DNA from: Cytophagaceae bacterium | GTDB lineage: Bacteria; Bacteroidota; Bacteroidia; Cytophagales; Cytophagaceae | Length of the DNA stretch: 64,000 nucleotides | Direction: 5' to 3' | Assembly (NCBI GenBank): GCA_025455005.1 | Contig: JALONH010000013.1 | Coordinates: forward strand, 1-64,000 | Shown: positions 35,998 to 44,836 of the stretch, piece after piece | Layout: each line of letters starts with the position of its first letter | Numbering within the stretch: the stretch's first letter is position 1 | The notes under the pieces: model-generated | Seen by the model: the letters and a program-made list of their open reading frames with translations, nothing else | What the model was told of the DNA's origin: nothing | Databases searched by the model: none | Program-made: the position numbers and the translations under genes

Positions 35998-36369
35998 TTA
36001 TTTTTTTGAAACAATATAAGCCCAATAGATTAATAATGGATGTATTACCATAAGTCTACCCCATGCCATCCAAGAAGGAACACAAAGACCTTCTTCTATG
36101 CAAGATCCTAATTGTATAAAATGTATATGAGAAGGAAGGAATAAAACGAGTAATACTATTATAGCTATGGCTGCTATACGCCTGGTTGATTTTAACAAAA
36201 TACCAACTCCTAATACCATTTCCAATACACCTGAAAGATAATTCAGAACCTCAGGGAATGGCAGATAATTGGGTATCAGGGGTAAATAAAACTGGGGGTT
36301 AATAAAATGATTACTACCGGCAATAACAAAAAAAATACTTAATAACAGTATGCTTATTTTTATTTTCAT
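35998..36369 (-). CDS. DoxX-like/MauE-type small membrane protein
   Basis: ATG 36369 overlaps the preceding gene's stop (ATGA), favouring it over GTG 36381; 123 residues. Four hydrophobic helices; the segment YLSGVLEMVLGVGILLKSTR is the DoxX family's conserved second-helix region and SHIHFIQLGSC is a typical loop. Inner-membrane protein of uncertain function, sometimes linked to redox or quinone chemistry. Translationally coupled to the gene before it. Confidence 0.75.
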   Translation of the reverse strand: MKIKISILLLSIFFVIAGSNHFINPQFYLPLIPNYLPFPEVLNYLSGVLEMVLGVGILLKSTRRIAAIAIIVLLVLFLPSHIHFIQLGSCIEEGLCVPSWMAWGRLMVIHPLLIYWAYIVSKK

Positions 36370-36749
36370 TCCAATGCCCACTTATATTCTTTATGTACTT
36401 TTCTTAGTATAAGAAAAAAAGGTATCCACCATATCAAGTCATTGGTCAACAGTGTAACTCCAAAAGATAATGAGACAACGCCTTGTACATAGTTAACAAT
36501 AAATCCTATCGGACCCAGTATTTTACCTAAGAAACCTACAGCGACAATTGGCCAATGTTTCATAGGATTATAACTAGCCCACCAATATCCTAGTCCATAT
36601 ACACCAATCACCATGCCCATCCCCTGCCATACCATAGGGTAATTGATAGGTTCCATTCCAACTAAACTGAAAAACTGTTGGGGGAATAGTACTACCCAAG
36701 CGCCCCACAATAGATTGTACCCTGCGGCAAGTTTCAACGTCATTTTCAT
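36366..36749 (-). CDS. Four-helix membrane protein, unknown family
   Basis: 127 residues with four hydrophobic segments (LAAGYNLLWGAWVVLFPQQF, YPMVWQGMGMVIGVYGLGYW, WPIVAVGFLGKILGPIGFIV, LIWWIPFFLILRKV). No cysteine or histidine motif suggesting catalysis. First gene of the operon with a DoxX-like and a DUF2237 gene. It resembles other small DoxX-sized membrane proteins in topology only; I do not recognise a named function. Confidence 0.7.
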   Translation of the reverse strand: MKMTLKLAAGYNLLWGAWVVLFPQQFFSLVGMEPINYPMVWQGMGMVIGVYGLGYWWASYNPMKHWPIVAVGFLGKILGPIGFIVNYVQGVVSLSFGVTLLTNDLIWWIPFFLILRKVHKEYKWALE

Positions 36750-36807
36750 GCTTTTATAACAATTAAAAGGTCCATTTGTTAGATATAGTATATAATGATT
36801 GTATTTT

Positions 36808-37428
36808 ATGAATGAATCAGTGCTTATAAATCAACTATCGTATACAAAAGAAGAAGTATTAAACGATATTTGGAACCGTTTAGTAAACGGGACACTTTCA
36901 GCTCAACACCCTTTTCATTGTCCTACTATAGCTACGATTTGTAACGATGAACCCGAAGTTCGAACTGTCGTTTTACGTAAAGTGCTTCCTATTGAAAGAC
37001 AACTACTTTTTCATACCGATTATCGCTCTCCTAAGATAGAACAAATTCAAAAAAACAACAGCATATCTTGGCTATTTTATGACTCTAAATCCAGAATTCA
37101 ACTAAGAATAAAGTCCTTAGCTACACTTCACTATCAAGACGACATAAGCAGACAACGATGGAACGACACTAAAACAGAAAGTCGGAAATGTTACTTTGTA
37201 CAACCTGCTCCATCTACTCCTTCTCTTTTTCCAACTGACGGATTACCGAGTTCGTATTATGAAAAGGAAAAAAGTAAAGAGCAAAATGAAATCGGTTATC
37301 AACACTTTGTTGTTGTTCGTACTCAAGTAAAAGAAATAGATTGGCTCTATTTACATCATAGTGGTCATCGAAGGGCTAGATTTATTTACAACAAGGATGA
37401 GGTGTACTATCAATGGCTAATACCCTAA
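36808..37428 (+). CDS. Pyridoxamine 5'-phosphate oxidase-like FMN-binding protein
   Basis: ATG 36808 is preferred to TTG 36799; 206 residues. EPEVRTVVLRKVLPIERQLL followed by FHTDYRSPKIEQIQKNNSIS and WLFYDSKSRIQLRIKS is the split-barrel FMN-binding fold of the PNPOx-like (Alr4036) group. The C-terminus (DWLYLHHSGHRRARFIY) corresponds to the RRAR/F end of the same group. Probably binds FMN and reduces a small molecule; not necessarily a true PNP oxidase, as PdxH-specific residues cannot be verified. Monocistronic, divergent from the DoxX-like operon, followed by the tandem repeat. Confidence 0.75.
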   Translation: MNESVLINQLSYTKEEVLNDIWNRLVNGTLSAQHPFHCPTIATICNDEPEVRTVVLRKVLPIERQLLFHTDYRSPKIEQIQKNNSISWLFYDSKSRIQLRIKSLATLHYQDDISRQRWNDTKTESRKCYFVQPAPSTPSLFPTDGLPSSYYEKEKSKEQNEIGYQHFVVVRTQVKEIDWLYLHHSGHRRARFIYNKDEVYYQWLIP

Positions 37429-37445
37429 ATTGTTGGATACTCCAG

Positions 37446-37635
37446 TCCAAAAAATAAATGGTGGATTAATATGTCTTCCACGCCAAGGTTCGTGTCCTCA
37501 CGAACCATCCATATCTTCAACCTATTATGTAAAAAAACAATAAATCATTCCCATTTTGGAAAAAAATTATTCCTCCGTCATAGTTCGTGGGGAATATTAT
37601 CTAGTGGTTCGTGGGGACACAAACCACGGCAGAGG
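37446..37635. repeat. 190-bp tandem repeat unit, copy A
   Basis: Runs from GTCCAAAAAATAAATGG to ACCACGGCAGAGG and is repeated almost base for base by 37636-37825. Internally it carries the palindrome GGTTCGTG/CACGAACC (37485-37508), a half element TAGTTCGTGGGG (37581-37592) and a reverse-oriented palindrome (37604-37627) with one mismatch. Non-coding; frames that cross it are artefacts of the repeat. Confidence 0.9.
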
Positions 37636-37825
37636 TCCAAAAATAAATGGTGGATTTATATGTCTTCCACGCCATGGTTCGTGTCCTCACGAACCATCCA
37701 TATCTTCAACCTATTATGTACAAAAAACAATAAATCATTCCCATTTTGAAAAAAAATTGTTCCTCCGTCATAGTTCGTGGGGAATATTATCTAGTGGTTC
37801 GTGGGGACACGAACCACGGCAGAGG
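37636..37825. repeat. 190-bp tandem repeat unit, copy B
   Basis: Near-identical to copy A. Palindrome ATGGTTCGTG/CACGAACCAT at 37674-37697, then the half element, then GTGGTTCGTG (37794-37803), loop GGGA, CACGAACCAC (37808-37817). The second palindrome is close to the reverse complement of the first, so each unit is bounded by inverted elements, like a bacterial interspersed mosaic element. Confidence 0.9.
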
Positions 37826-37926
37826 AGAAAGAGAAATAATTTTTACCATACTGTACCCTGTTAATAGTATATTTGAAATATCCGTTAATGTTTTCAAAAA
37901 ATAAAGGGCATACCGACTACGATATT

Positions 37927-38841
37927 ATGACTTTACAACACATATTAGACGACATCTACACAGAAATACAGCCGCATATAGGCAAAGGGAAAGTAGCCGA
38001 TTACATACCTGCATTAAAGCGAATAGACCCAACTAAATTTGGATTATCCGTTTGTACCATTAACGGAGAACGCGCCAGTGTAGGGGATGCATCCGAGCGC
38101 TTTTCCATCCAAAGTATTTCCAAAGTATTCACCTTGACGATGGCTATGAAGATTGCTCAGGAAGCTCTCTGGAAACGTGTAGGCAGAGAACCATCCGGCA
38201 ATCGATTCAATTCACTAGTACAGTTGGAAAGTGAAAATGGTATCCCTCGTAATCCATTGATCAATGCCGGTGCTCATATCATTACAGATATACTCACCTC
38301 TGCGTATGAACATCCTAAAGAAGCTATCGTTCAATTTATCCGACATGTAGCCGATACTACAACGATAGACTTTGATCTAGAAGTAGCAAAATCCGAGCGA
38401 GAAACGGGCAACCGAAATTTAGCGATGGGGTATTTTATGAAAAGTTTTGGCAACATCCACAACCAAGTGCGGGTGGTATTAGATGTGTATTTTCACCAAT
38501 GTGCTATAGCGATGTCGTGTGAGGAATTAGCACAAGCTTTTTTATACCTGGCACACGACGGCATCTTACCTTCTACCGGCGAACGAGTAATAGCAAAAGA
38601 GGATACAGACCGTATCAATGCCTTAATGTTGACTTGCGGTATGTATGATTCGGTTGGCGATTTTGCTTACCGAGTGGGCTTGCCTTCTAAAAGTGGTGTA
38701 GGCGGTGGTATTGTATCGATAGTACCCGGAGAGATGGTTATTTGTGTATGGTCTCCCGGACTAAGTGAGAATGGCAACTCCCTAGCCGGAACTAAAGCCT
38801 TGGAATTGTTTGTACAAAAAACAGGAAAAGGGATTTTTTAA
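37927..38841 (+). CDS. glsA: Glutaminase
   Basis: Start at ATG 37927 ([15 protein letters not shown]) gives 304 residues, the usual glutaminase length; ATG 37888 would add 13 residues. Serine-dependent beta-lactamase-like fold with catalytic Ser63-x-x-Lys66 in [12 protein letters not shown]. Family stretches [23 protein letters not shown], and [15 protein letters not shown] are all present. It hydrolyses glutamine to glutamate and ammonia, opposing the two glutamine synthetases in this window. Monocistronic, directly downstream of the tandem repeat and followed by another REP-like palindrome. Confidence 0.93.
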   Translation: MTLQHILDDIYTEIQPHIGKGKVADYIPALKRIDPTKFGLSVCTINGERASVGDASERFSIQSISKVFTLTMAMKIAQEALWKRVGREPSGNRFNSLVQLESENGIPRNPLINAGAHIITDILTSAYEHPKEAIVQFIRHVADTTTIDFDLEVAKSERETGNRNLAMGYFMKSFGNIHNQVRVVLDVYFHQCAIAMSCEELAQAFLYLAHDGILPSTGERVIAKEDTDRINALMLTCGMYDSVGDFAYRVGLPSKSGVGGGIVSIVPGEMVICVWSPGLSENGNSLAGTKALELFVQKTGKGIF

Positions 38842-38852
38842 AGATGGAGTCC

Positions 38853-38876
38853 ATGGTTCGTATCTTCACGAACCAT
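38853..38876. repeat. REP-like palindrome, degenerate copy
   Basis: ATGGTTCGTA (38853-38862), loop TCTT, CACGAACCAT (38867-38876): one mismatch in the stem relative to the copies at 35588 and 37674. It follows the glutaminase stop by 11 bases. Confidence 0.75.
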
Positions 38877-38901
38877 TATATTGTGTAATATTCATCTATA
38901 G

Positions 38902-38918
38902 GCGGATTACCAATCCGC
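38902..38918. repeat. Short perfect palindrome GCGGATT/AATCCGC
   Basis: Seven-base arms around ACC. Compact, GC-rich relative to surroundings and intergenic, so possibly a second REP-like family or a weak terminator for glutaminase. Confidence 0.5.
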
Positions 38919-39000
38919 ATTATCTGACAATTAGAGTATAAATCAATAGGAGCGGAATTATATTTTTATAAATCACTATGTAACTCTAATAGTTCAATTA

Positions 39001-39831
39001 TCACTTACTACAATTCGAGTTATGTTTATATTTCTCATATAATTTAATTTCAACGTTTGTAGCCCTATAACCATTCGTCAGTCTGGAAAGCAAATCTAAA
39101 GACCAATTCAAATGTAAAGTACAATATTCCTCAAATTGTAAACTTTGTTCTTGGGAATAGCTTTCCGTAAACCTTTTGTAAATATCCGTGTACCTTGCAA
39201 CTTCATCATTCGAAGGTGTATAACCATTTGCCACACTTTGCTCTAATTGTATAGCCCAGTTTAGATCAATTGAATCTACTTTTTGTACGGTATTATTGGG
39301 TGATGATGGATTATTTTCATTAAGATAATGATACAGCTGCATTTCTTTATCACTAGCTTTATATCCTTCTTTTATCTTTTTTTCAAGTTCTAGTACCCAG
39401 CTTAAGTCTACTGTACAATTGGATTTATTTTTTTTAGCCAAAGAATACTCCTTGCTTTGACGAATACTCTGATACAACAACGCCTCTGTTACATTGATTT
39501 GGTAACCCAAAAGTCTTCTTTGTTCTATTTCAAATGCCCAGTTTATATCTTCGCAATACATATTTTTAAAGGAAAGATTGGATGATAAAGAATCGTATGT
39601 TACCAATGTATGAATTAAATCATTATACCTTTTTTTCTCTACATCAGTGGGTTGATATCCAATACGAATCTTATATTCTAATTGTAAGGCCCAGTCGAAT
39701 CCATCTACCGGAGTTGAATCTTTTTCTGTTTGTGGTTGCATTGGCAATACTGGAAAACCGTCAGTAGATTGACCCCACGTCTCTTCCAATAAGCCAAAGG
39801 TTAAGAAAATAAATATAAATATGAACTGCAT
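39001..39831 (-). CDS. Secreted protein of five ~45-residue repeats, unknown function
   Basis: 276 residues with an N-terminal signal peptide (FIFIFLTFGLLEETWGQ). The rest is five copies of a unit with consensus (I/L)-(D/N/S)-W-(A/V/S)-x-x-(L/I)-x-x-(R/K/S)-x-x-x-GY-x-x-(S/T/N)-x-x-E-x-x-x-Y, for example FDWALQLEYKIRIGYQPTD, INWAFEIEQRRLLGYQINV, LSWVLELEKKIKEGYKASD, LNWAIQLEQSVANGYTPSN and LNWSLDLLSRLTNGYRATN. Linkers between units often contain one Cys (YCEDINW, NCTVDLSW, EYCTLHLNW, NSNCSK). No family recognised; probably a helical repeat protein of the periplasm or surface. Confidence 0.7.
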   Translation of the reverse strand: MQFIFIFIFLTFGLLEETWGQSTDGFPVLPMQPQTEKDSTPVDGFDWALQLEYKIRIGYQPTDVEKKRYNDLIHTLVTYDSLSSNLSFKNMYCEDINWAFEIEQRRLLGYQINVTEALLYQSIRQSKEYSLAKKNKSNCTVDLSWVLELEKKIKEGYKASDKEMQLYHYLNENNPSSPNNTVQKVDSIDLNWAIQLEQSVANGYTPSNDEVARYTDIYKRFTESYSQEQSLQFEEYCTLHLNWSLDLLSRLTNGYRATNVEIKLYEKYKHNSNCSK

Positions 39832-39894
39832 CTTTGAACTACCATTTATTTAGATAACAATATTACTACTTCAAAACGAATATTTACAAGTATT

Positions 39895-40116
39895 TTATCT
39901 ACTACCCTCCCCTCCCGCAATCTCCAATTCAGGAATACAAAAATCCATCCAACCAATAGCCTCATTAAGACCTTTAATGAAGGCTTGTTTCTCTTCATCT
40001 GATGTAAACTGATATTCTTTTACATTCAGCTGCATTTCTTCATTAGTAAGTTGTTTGTTGATGTATGTTTTTACAACTTGCTCTTTACCAAAAATTACTT
40101 TTATAGTGTGCTTCAT
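39895..40116 (-). CDS. Small hypothetical protein
   Basis: 73 residues, starting MKHTIKVIFGKEQVVKTYIN. Acidic middle (KEYQFTSDEEKQAFIKGLNEAIGW) is likely helical; no motif recognised. AT-rich, single gene, close to the edge of the defence island; whether it belongs to the island is open. Confidence 0.55.
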   Translation of the reverse strand: MKHTIKVIFGKEQVVKTYINKQLTNEEMQLNVKEYQFTSDEEKQAFIKGLNEAIGWMDFCIPELEIAGGEGSR

Positions 40117-40262
40117 TTTATAAAAATATTTTTTAAGTTTATTATACCAGTGCCAGTATTAGACTGGAGCTATTAAAGTATGCGTGTTGGTTACACCGCA
40201 AGGTGATTCATCTCATGATCTAAATTCTTATGCGCGGCAAACACGAACTCGTGGGAAAGAGC

Positions 40263-40670
40263 CTAATTAAGCGAATTTATTAGTTGAAAAATACGATTAA
40301 ATTCGTTCTCATAATTATCAATTGGCAAATATGGAAATTTAATTTCTGGAACTGGTAATGTTTTTTTAGCATGCTCATACCCTTCATTTAAACCATTAAT
40401 TGCATCTTTATAAAATTCATATATGTATTCCTTTGACTTGATATCCACTATTGGAATTTGATAAGAAGATGTTGCAGTTAGCACTTCATTTTTTTTACCA
40501 TTGAAAATATCTATAAGGATAAATTTCTTAGTGATAATTAGTTCAATTTTATTATCAACTATTTTAGGACTTTCGGTTATATAGTCAATATTTGATTCAC
40601 CAAGTCCATTTATTGCTGGGAAATCAAATTCTGATAATTCAAAACTAGTTCTATAATGCCTTATATTCAT
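40263..40670 (-). CDS. Hypothetical protein at the island edge
   Basis: 135 residues, starting MNIRHYRTSFELSEFDFPAI. Predominantly beta in the first ~85 residues, ending in a helical stretch (YIYEFYKDAINGLNEGYEHA). No signal peptide or membrane helix. It lies 73 bases downstream of the YgjP-like gene on the same strand, so it may be the last gene of the restriction operon. It resembles no family I know. Confidence 0.55.
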   Translation of the reverse strand: MNIRHYRTSFELSEFDFPAINGLGESNIDYITESPKIVDNKIELIITKKFILIDIFNGKKNEVLTATSSYQIPIVDIKSKEYIYEFYKDAINGLNEGYEHAKKTLPVPEIKFPYLPIDNYENEFNRIFQLINSLN

Positions 40671-40743
40671 GATTTAAATTATTGATTTTTTTATAAAACA
40701 CCTAACATAAATATTAAATTAATTAACATGTCCTTTATTTACA

Positions 40744-41442
40744 CTACGCCATTAATCTCTCTAATTTCATTTTCCATTTTTCCCAGTCTTTCATTTCCTT
40801 AGTCTGTAAATCTATAAATTTCTGCGTATGGTCGTGATGTATTAAATGACAAAGTTCATGAATTATAACATATTCAATACATCCTTTGGGTGCTTTAATC
40901 AATTCAGGATTTAAAATGATTTTTCCTTTTGGTGTGCAACTTCCCCAACGTGTCGGCATGTCACGCAACACAATAGAACTTGGTTCAACTTTATACTTTT
41001 TGAATTTGTCAATTAATGGTTCTGCTATTGCATGAAACTTTGTGCGTGCATGTTGTAAATACCAATTGTCTAGTAAGTCCTTTACTCTTGATTTATCATG
41101 AGTTGTTACTTCAATGAATTTGCCTTTAAATTTTACTGTTTCTTCTTTGCCAATTTGAATTTGTAAACGATACTGTCTACCTAAATATAAATGAGTTTCA
41201 CCACTTATGTATTTTCGTTTTGGTGTCTTTGGTTGAAAGGAAAGAAAGAAGCTTTGTTGTTTTATTATCCAAGGTGCTTTTTTTCTAATTTTCTCTTTTA
41301 CTTTTTCTATGGATGTGTCTGTCGGTGCTTTTACCAACACTTCCATTTCAGGTGTAACTGTAATGCCAAGCGATTTTCTGTCTGAATACTCCAAACGAAA
41401 ATCTATTGTTCTACTTCCAAATTGTATAGCTGCTGTCATCAC
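40744..41442 (-). CDS. YgjP-like zinc metallopeptidase (M48/SprT-like) linked to type I RM
   Basis: 232 residues. Zinc motif HELCHLIHHDH: His195-Glu196-x-x-His199 with His205 downstream. MPTRWGSCTPKGKIILN is the strongly conserved strand/loop of the YgjP family. These predicted metallopeptidases are often encoded next to hsdR; a role in turnover of the restriction complex has been supposed but not shown to my knowledge. Its start overlaps the hsdR stop by four bases (41439-41442), so the two are translationally coupled. Confidence 0.88.
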   Translation of the reverse strand: MMTAAIQFGSRTIDFRLEYSDRKSLGITVTPEMEVLVKAPTDTSIEKVKEKIRKKAPWIIKQQSFFLSFQPKTPKRKYISGETHLYLGRQYRLQIQIGKEETVKFKGKFIEVTTHDKSRVKDLLDNWYLQHARTKFHAIAEPLIDKFKKYKVEPSSIVLRDMPTRWGSCTPKGKIILNPELIKAPKGCIEYVIIHELCHLIHHDHTQKFIDLQTKEMKDWEKWKMKLERLMA

Positions 41443-44400
41443 TTGTAACGGATTTTAGCTACTTCAATACAATCTTCGGCAATCTTATCCATGTCTTTAA
41501 ACGACAAGTTCACATTGTATTTGTCACGTACTTCATCTATTAGATAGTCGCCAATTTCAATCAGTAACTTTCCTGTAATGTTTGTTTTGTATTGCCAGTC
41601 AATAATGGGTTTACTGTTGTCTAAAACAGAATTTTGAATCAGGTCGTCAATTTGTAAAGCTGTTTGTGTTGTGACTTCTTTAAAAACTATATTATCTTGA
41701 ATTTTCTCAGACAATGCTTCAACTGTCAAGCCATAAAAGGCTTTGGCAACATCTCTGTCTTTCAATTGCTCTGGAATATCGTTGTCGGTATGAGCTAAAA
41801 CATTGTTCATGATATCTTGAACTCTACTCAGGTATTGTGCCTCACTGATTCGTTTTGCTTCATAGTCTGCAATGGTTTCTTTCAGCATTTGTGAAAACTT
41901 CTTGTAAAAAGCGGGGTCTTCATCCATTTTTTCGGTGATGTGCTTTGCAGTTCTACTCGCAATCTTGTCTGCCTTAGCAACTTTTCCAGTGGTATTTTCT
42001 ACTTCTTGCTGAAATTTATCTTTGTCGAAAATGTTTACCAATTCTGTGATGGTTTCAATTTTTTCGGTAGTGATGTGTGTGTCAATTAATTTTTGAATCT
42101 GCCCTTCATATTGTTTGTAGTCAATTTCATCACTGTATCTTTCCACTACTGCTAAACGGAGTTTCAGGAACATGGTCAAATCTTCTTTGTAACGATTTAT
42201 TACTTTTTCTTCTACATCTTTATGGAATTGAATAGAAGATAAAGCTAACTTCAAACCTTTGGCAAAGGCAGCCAGTTTATCGTAAAACAGAACTCTTATT
42301 GCTTCATCTTTCAATAATTGCTGATAGGCTTCCGCATCTCGTTTGTTGGCTATAGTTTTGAAAATATCCCAAAGGTCTGAATGCTTTTGTGGTAGTTTTT
42401 TAACTTCCTCTGAAATATTGGTAAGCGTCCCCTCCAAATCTTCTTCGTCAAAATCTTCTATTGAAGAATACATCTGTAAAGCATCATCCAAATTTTCAAT
42501 CACACCGTAGTAGTCAATTATATAACCAAATTCTTTGTCAGGATAAATGCGGTTTACCCTAGCAATGGCTTGTAGGAGTTTGTGACTCTGTAAATTTCTA
42601 GTGAGATATAAAACTGTGTTTTTAGGTTCATCAAATCCCGTAAGCAATTTATCAACTACAATGATGATTTCAGGATCTTTTTGATTCTTAAAACGATTGA
42701 TGATGTTCTTTTCATAGCTTTTAGAGTTTCCATGTTCATCCATCATTTTTTTCCAAAACTGATTTTCCTTTTCGGTTGACTTTTCATAAGCACTTTCTTC
42801 GCCTTCTCTCTCATCTATTGAAGATATTAGTACTTCGCTGCTTACTATGCCAATTTCATCCAGATACTCTTTGTATTTAATGGCATTCAATTTTTTATCG
42901 CATACCAACTGTCCTTTAAAGGGTGTTTTTCCTTGCCAATTATCTCGAAAATGATAGCTGATATCCCAAGCAATCATTCTCATTGTTTGCTCTGCTGAGT
43001 TCAAATGATCTGTTCGGGCAAACTTTTTCTTTATGTCTGCTTTTTGATATTCAGTTAATGGTTCTGAAACCATTCCGAAGAACTTATCAATCGGACTGGC
43101 GTTTACATCCTGTATAGCCAAACGTCCTTCATAAAGCAAGGGAACTACGGCTTTATCTTTAACCGCCTGATCAACAGTATATGCATCAATTACTCCTCCA
43201 AATTTTTCGGCTGTACTTTTATCTCTCTTAAAAAGAGGAGTACCTGTCATAGCAATGAAACATGCATTGGGCAATGTCTTTTGCATATCAATATTAAAAG
43301 TTCCATGCTGTGTTCGGTGACCTTCATCTACCAATACAAATATGTCGTAGCTTTCTAAGGGCTTACTGATTTTCTTTACAGCTGCCACAAATTTATTTAT
43401 AATGGTGGTTACCACTGCATCACTTTTGCTTTCCAGCAATTCTACTAATCGTTGTCCAGTGGTGGCATTTTCAACAAATCTTCCACACTTTCGAAATGTA
43501 CCTGTAATCTGATTGTCCAAATCGGTACGGTCTGTCACTAACACAATTTTGGGATTGCGAATGCTCGGCTCCATGGCAATAGCTTGTGCTAACATCACCA
43601 TCGTCAAAGACTTTCCACTTCCTTGTGTATGCCAGATGACACCTCCTTTTCGTTTTCCATTTTCAACTTTTTTTATGCGTTGTATGGATTTTTTAATGGC
43701 AAAAAACTGTTGATAGCGTGCTACTTTCTTTTCTCCATTATCGAACAAAATAAAATTGAAAACAATGTCCATCAATCGTTCAGGTCTGCATAAGCCATAC
43801 AAATAAATGTCCTGTTCGGTTGGAAGAATTTCTTCCAGTTCCAAAGAATCAAAGTATTGTCGAACGTATTTGAAGCGGTCAGAAAACAATTGTTCTTTTA
43901 TAGAAATCGGAAGCGGCTTGTTTTTGAGTTTCAGTAATTTGTTTTTGTAGTTGCGTTCATCTTCATCGGTGCTGAATTTCTCTTGCCACTTTGCCCAAAA
44001 TTTTTCGGGTGTTGCATTAGTAGCGTATACCGCTTCTTGTGTGGCAATGCTCAAAGTGAGTTGCGAATACACATACAAGCTTCTAATACCATCCTCTTGC
44101 TGATTACGCAAATGCTGACTGATGGCCTGCTTTAAGGACTCCCTCATATCAGGTCGCTTGCACTCGATGATACATATTGGAATACCATTTACAAATAACA
44201 CCAAATCTGGTCGGTAATGCTCTTTGCTTGTGCTACGCATTACACTGTATTCTTCTGTTACATGAAACACATTGTTACTGATGTTTTTCCAGTCAATGTA
44301 TTGCAGGGTAAAACTCTTCTTGTCCCCATCTACACTTTGCTCCAATGCCTGACCCAATGTGAGCAGGTTGTATGCCTTTTCACTGGCTGCAATGTAGCCC

Positions 44401-44669
44401 TCATTCATGGGCAGATTCTTTAAAATCTGTATCCCATTCTCTATATTTGAATCGCTTATGTAAGTCGATTTCGTTGAACTTATCGTTTTTTCAGCATTAA
44501 TTTCCTTCAACTGTTTCCTTAAAACATCTTCTAACAATACATTAGATGTTTTTCCACCTCTTTGCCTGTCTGCTTCTGCCGGACTCAAATACGTATAGCC
44601 TAAATTCACCAACATTTGTAATGCTGGAATCTGGCTGATATGATCTTCTTTAAAACTTGGTGTGTCCAT
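41439..44669 (-). CDS. hsdR: Type I restriction endonuclease subunit R
   Basis: 1076 residues, normal for HsdR. N-terminal PD-(D/E)xK nuclease: Pro154-Asp155 in HYRPDLVLFV and Glu169-x-Lys171 in CIIECKRPD. SF2 translocase: Walker A HTQGSGKS at 347-354, Walker B-like FVLVDEGHRTQHG, motif III AMTGTPLF, and motif VI region QAIARVNRIYPDK. C-terminal helical part binds the methylase. It cuts unmethylated DNA after ATP-driven translocation. Unlike the other subunits it is separated from its upstream neighbour by 204 bases containing a palindrome just upstream of its ATG, so it may have its own promoter. Confidence 0.95.
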   Translation of the reverse strand: MDTPSFKEDHISQIPALQMLVNLGYTYLSPAEADRQRGGKTSNVLLEDVLRKQLKEINAEKTISSTKSTYISDSNIENGIQILKNLPMNEGYIAASEKAYNLLTLGQALEQSVDGDKKSFTLQYIDWKNISNNVFHVTEEYSVMRSTSKEHYRPDLVLFVNGIPICIIECKRPDMRESLKQAISQHLRNQQEDGIRSLYVYSQLTLSIATQEAVYATNATPEKFWAKWQEKFSTDEDERNYKNKLLKLKNKPLPISIKEQLFSDRFKYVRQYFDSLELEEILPTEQDIYLYGLCRPERLMDIVFNFILFDNGEKKVARYQQFFAIKKSIQRIKKVENGKRKGGVIWHTQGSGKSLTMVMLAQAIAMEPSIRNPKIVLVTDRTDLDNQITGTFRKCGRFVENATTGQRLVELLESKSDAVVTTIINKFVAAVKKISKPLESYDIFVLVDEGHRTQHGTFNIDMQKTLPNACFIAMTGTPLFKRDKSTAEKFGGVIDAYTVDQAVKDKAVVPLLYEGRLAIQDVNASPIDKFFGMVSEPLTEYQKADIKKKFARTDHLNSAEQTMRMIAWDISYHFRDNWQGKTPFKGQLVCDKKLNAIKYKEYLDEIGIVSSEVLISSIDEREGEESAYEKSTEKENQFWKKMMDEHGNSKSYEKNIINRFKNQKDPEIIIVVDKLLTGFDEPKNTVLYLTRNLQSHKLLQAIARVNRIYPDKEFGYIIDYYGVIENLDDALQMYSSIEDFDEEDLEGTLTNISEEVKKLPQKHSDLWDIFKTIANKRDAEAYQQLLKDEAIRVLFYDKLAAFAKGLKLALSSIQFHKDVEEKVINRYKEDLTMFLKLRLAVVERYSDEIDYKQYEGQIQKLIDTHITTEKIETITELVNIFDKDKFQQEVENTTGKVAKADKIASRTAKHITEKMDEDPAFYKKFSQMLKETIADYEAKRISEAQYLSRVQDIMNNVLAHTDNDIPEQLKDRDVAKAFYGLTVEALSEKIQDNIVFKEVTTQTALQIDDLIQNSVLDNSKPIIDWQYKTNITGKLLIEIGDYLIDEVRDKYNVNLSFKDMDKIAEDCIEVAKIRYK

Positions 44670-44691
44670 TACTTTTCCATTTCGTTTGTAT

Positions 44692-44724
44692 CATATATAG
44701 AAAAGTGCGATTTTCTATACATAT
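44692..44724. promoter_or_regulatory. Palindrome upstream of hsdR, candidate operator
   Basis: ATATATAG-AAAA-GTGCGA-TTTT-CTATACAT: imperfect inverted repeat 23 bases upstream of the hsdR start codon. The same sequence type recurs at 44851-44882 at the end of the upstream fic gene. The winged helix in that Fic protein makes it a candidate binder. Confidence 0.5.
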
Positions 44725-44836
44725 CCTCTTACTCATTTATAGTTTTCGCCCTTTTTCTGTATATGAAACTATTTCTTAAGCGAAATTTTGCTTTCTTTTA
44801 ATTTTGTAGACTTGCTACTCAAATAATTTACTATAT

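Noticed and set aside
37446-37825. CRISPR array
   Set aside because: Only two long near-identical units, no unique spacers and no cas genes.
37471-37864. Frames giving similar peptides with repeated SSTPxFVSSRTIHIFNLL
   Set aside because: They are translations of the 190-bp tandem repeat and its palindromes, in two frames, without start signals or any protein-like composition.
40117-40262. Attachment site or tRNA fragment marking the island end
   Set aside because: No tRNA-like cloverleaf and no direct repeat shared with 52967-53190 could be found by eye; no integrase gene is in the window.
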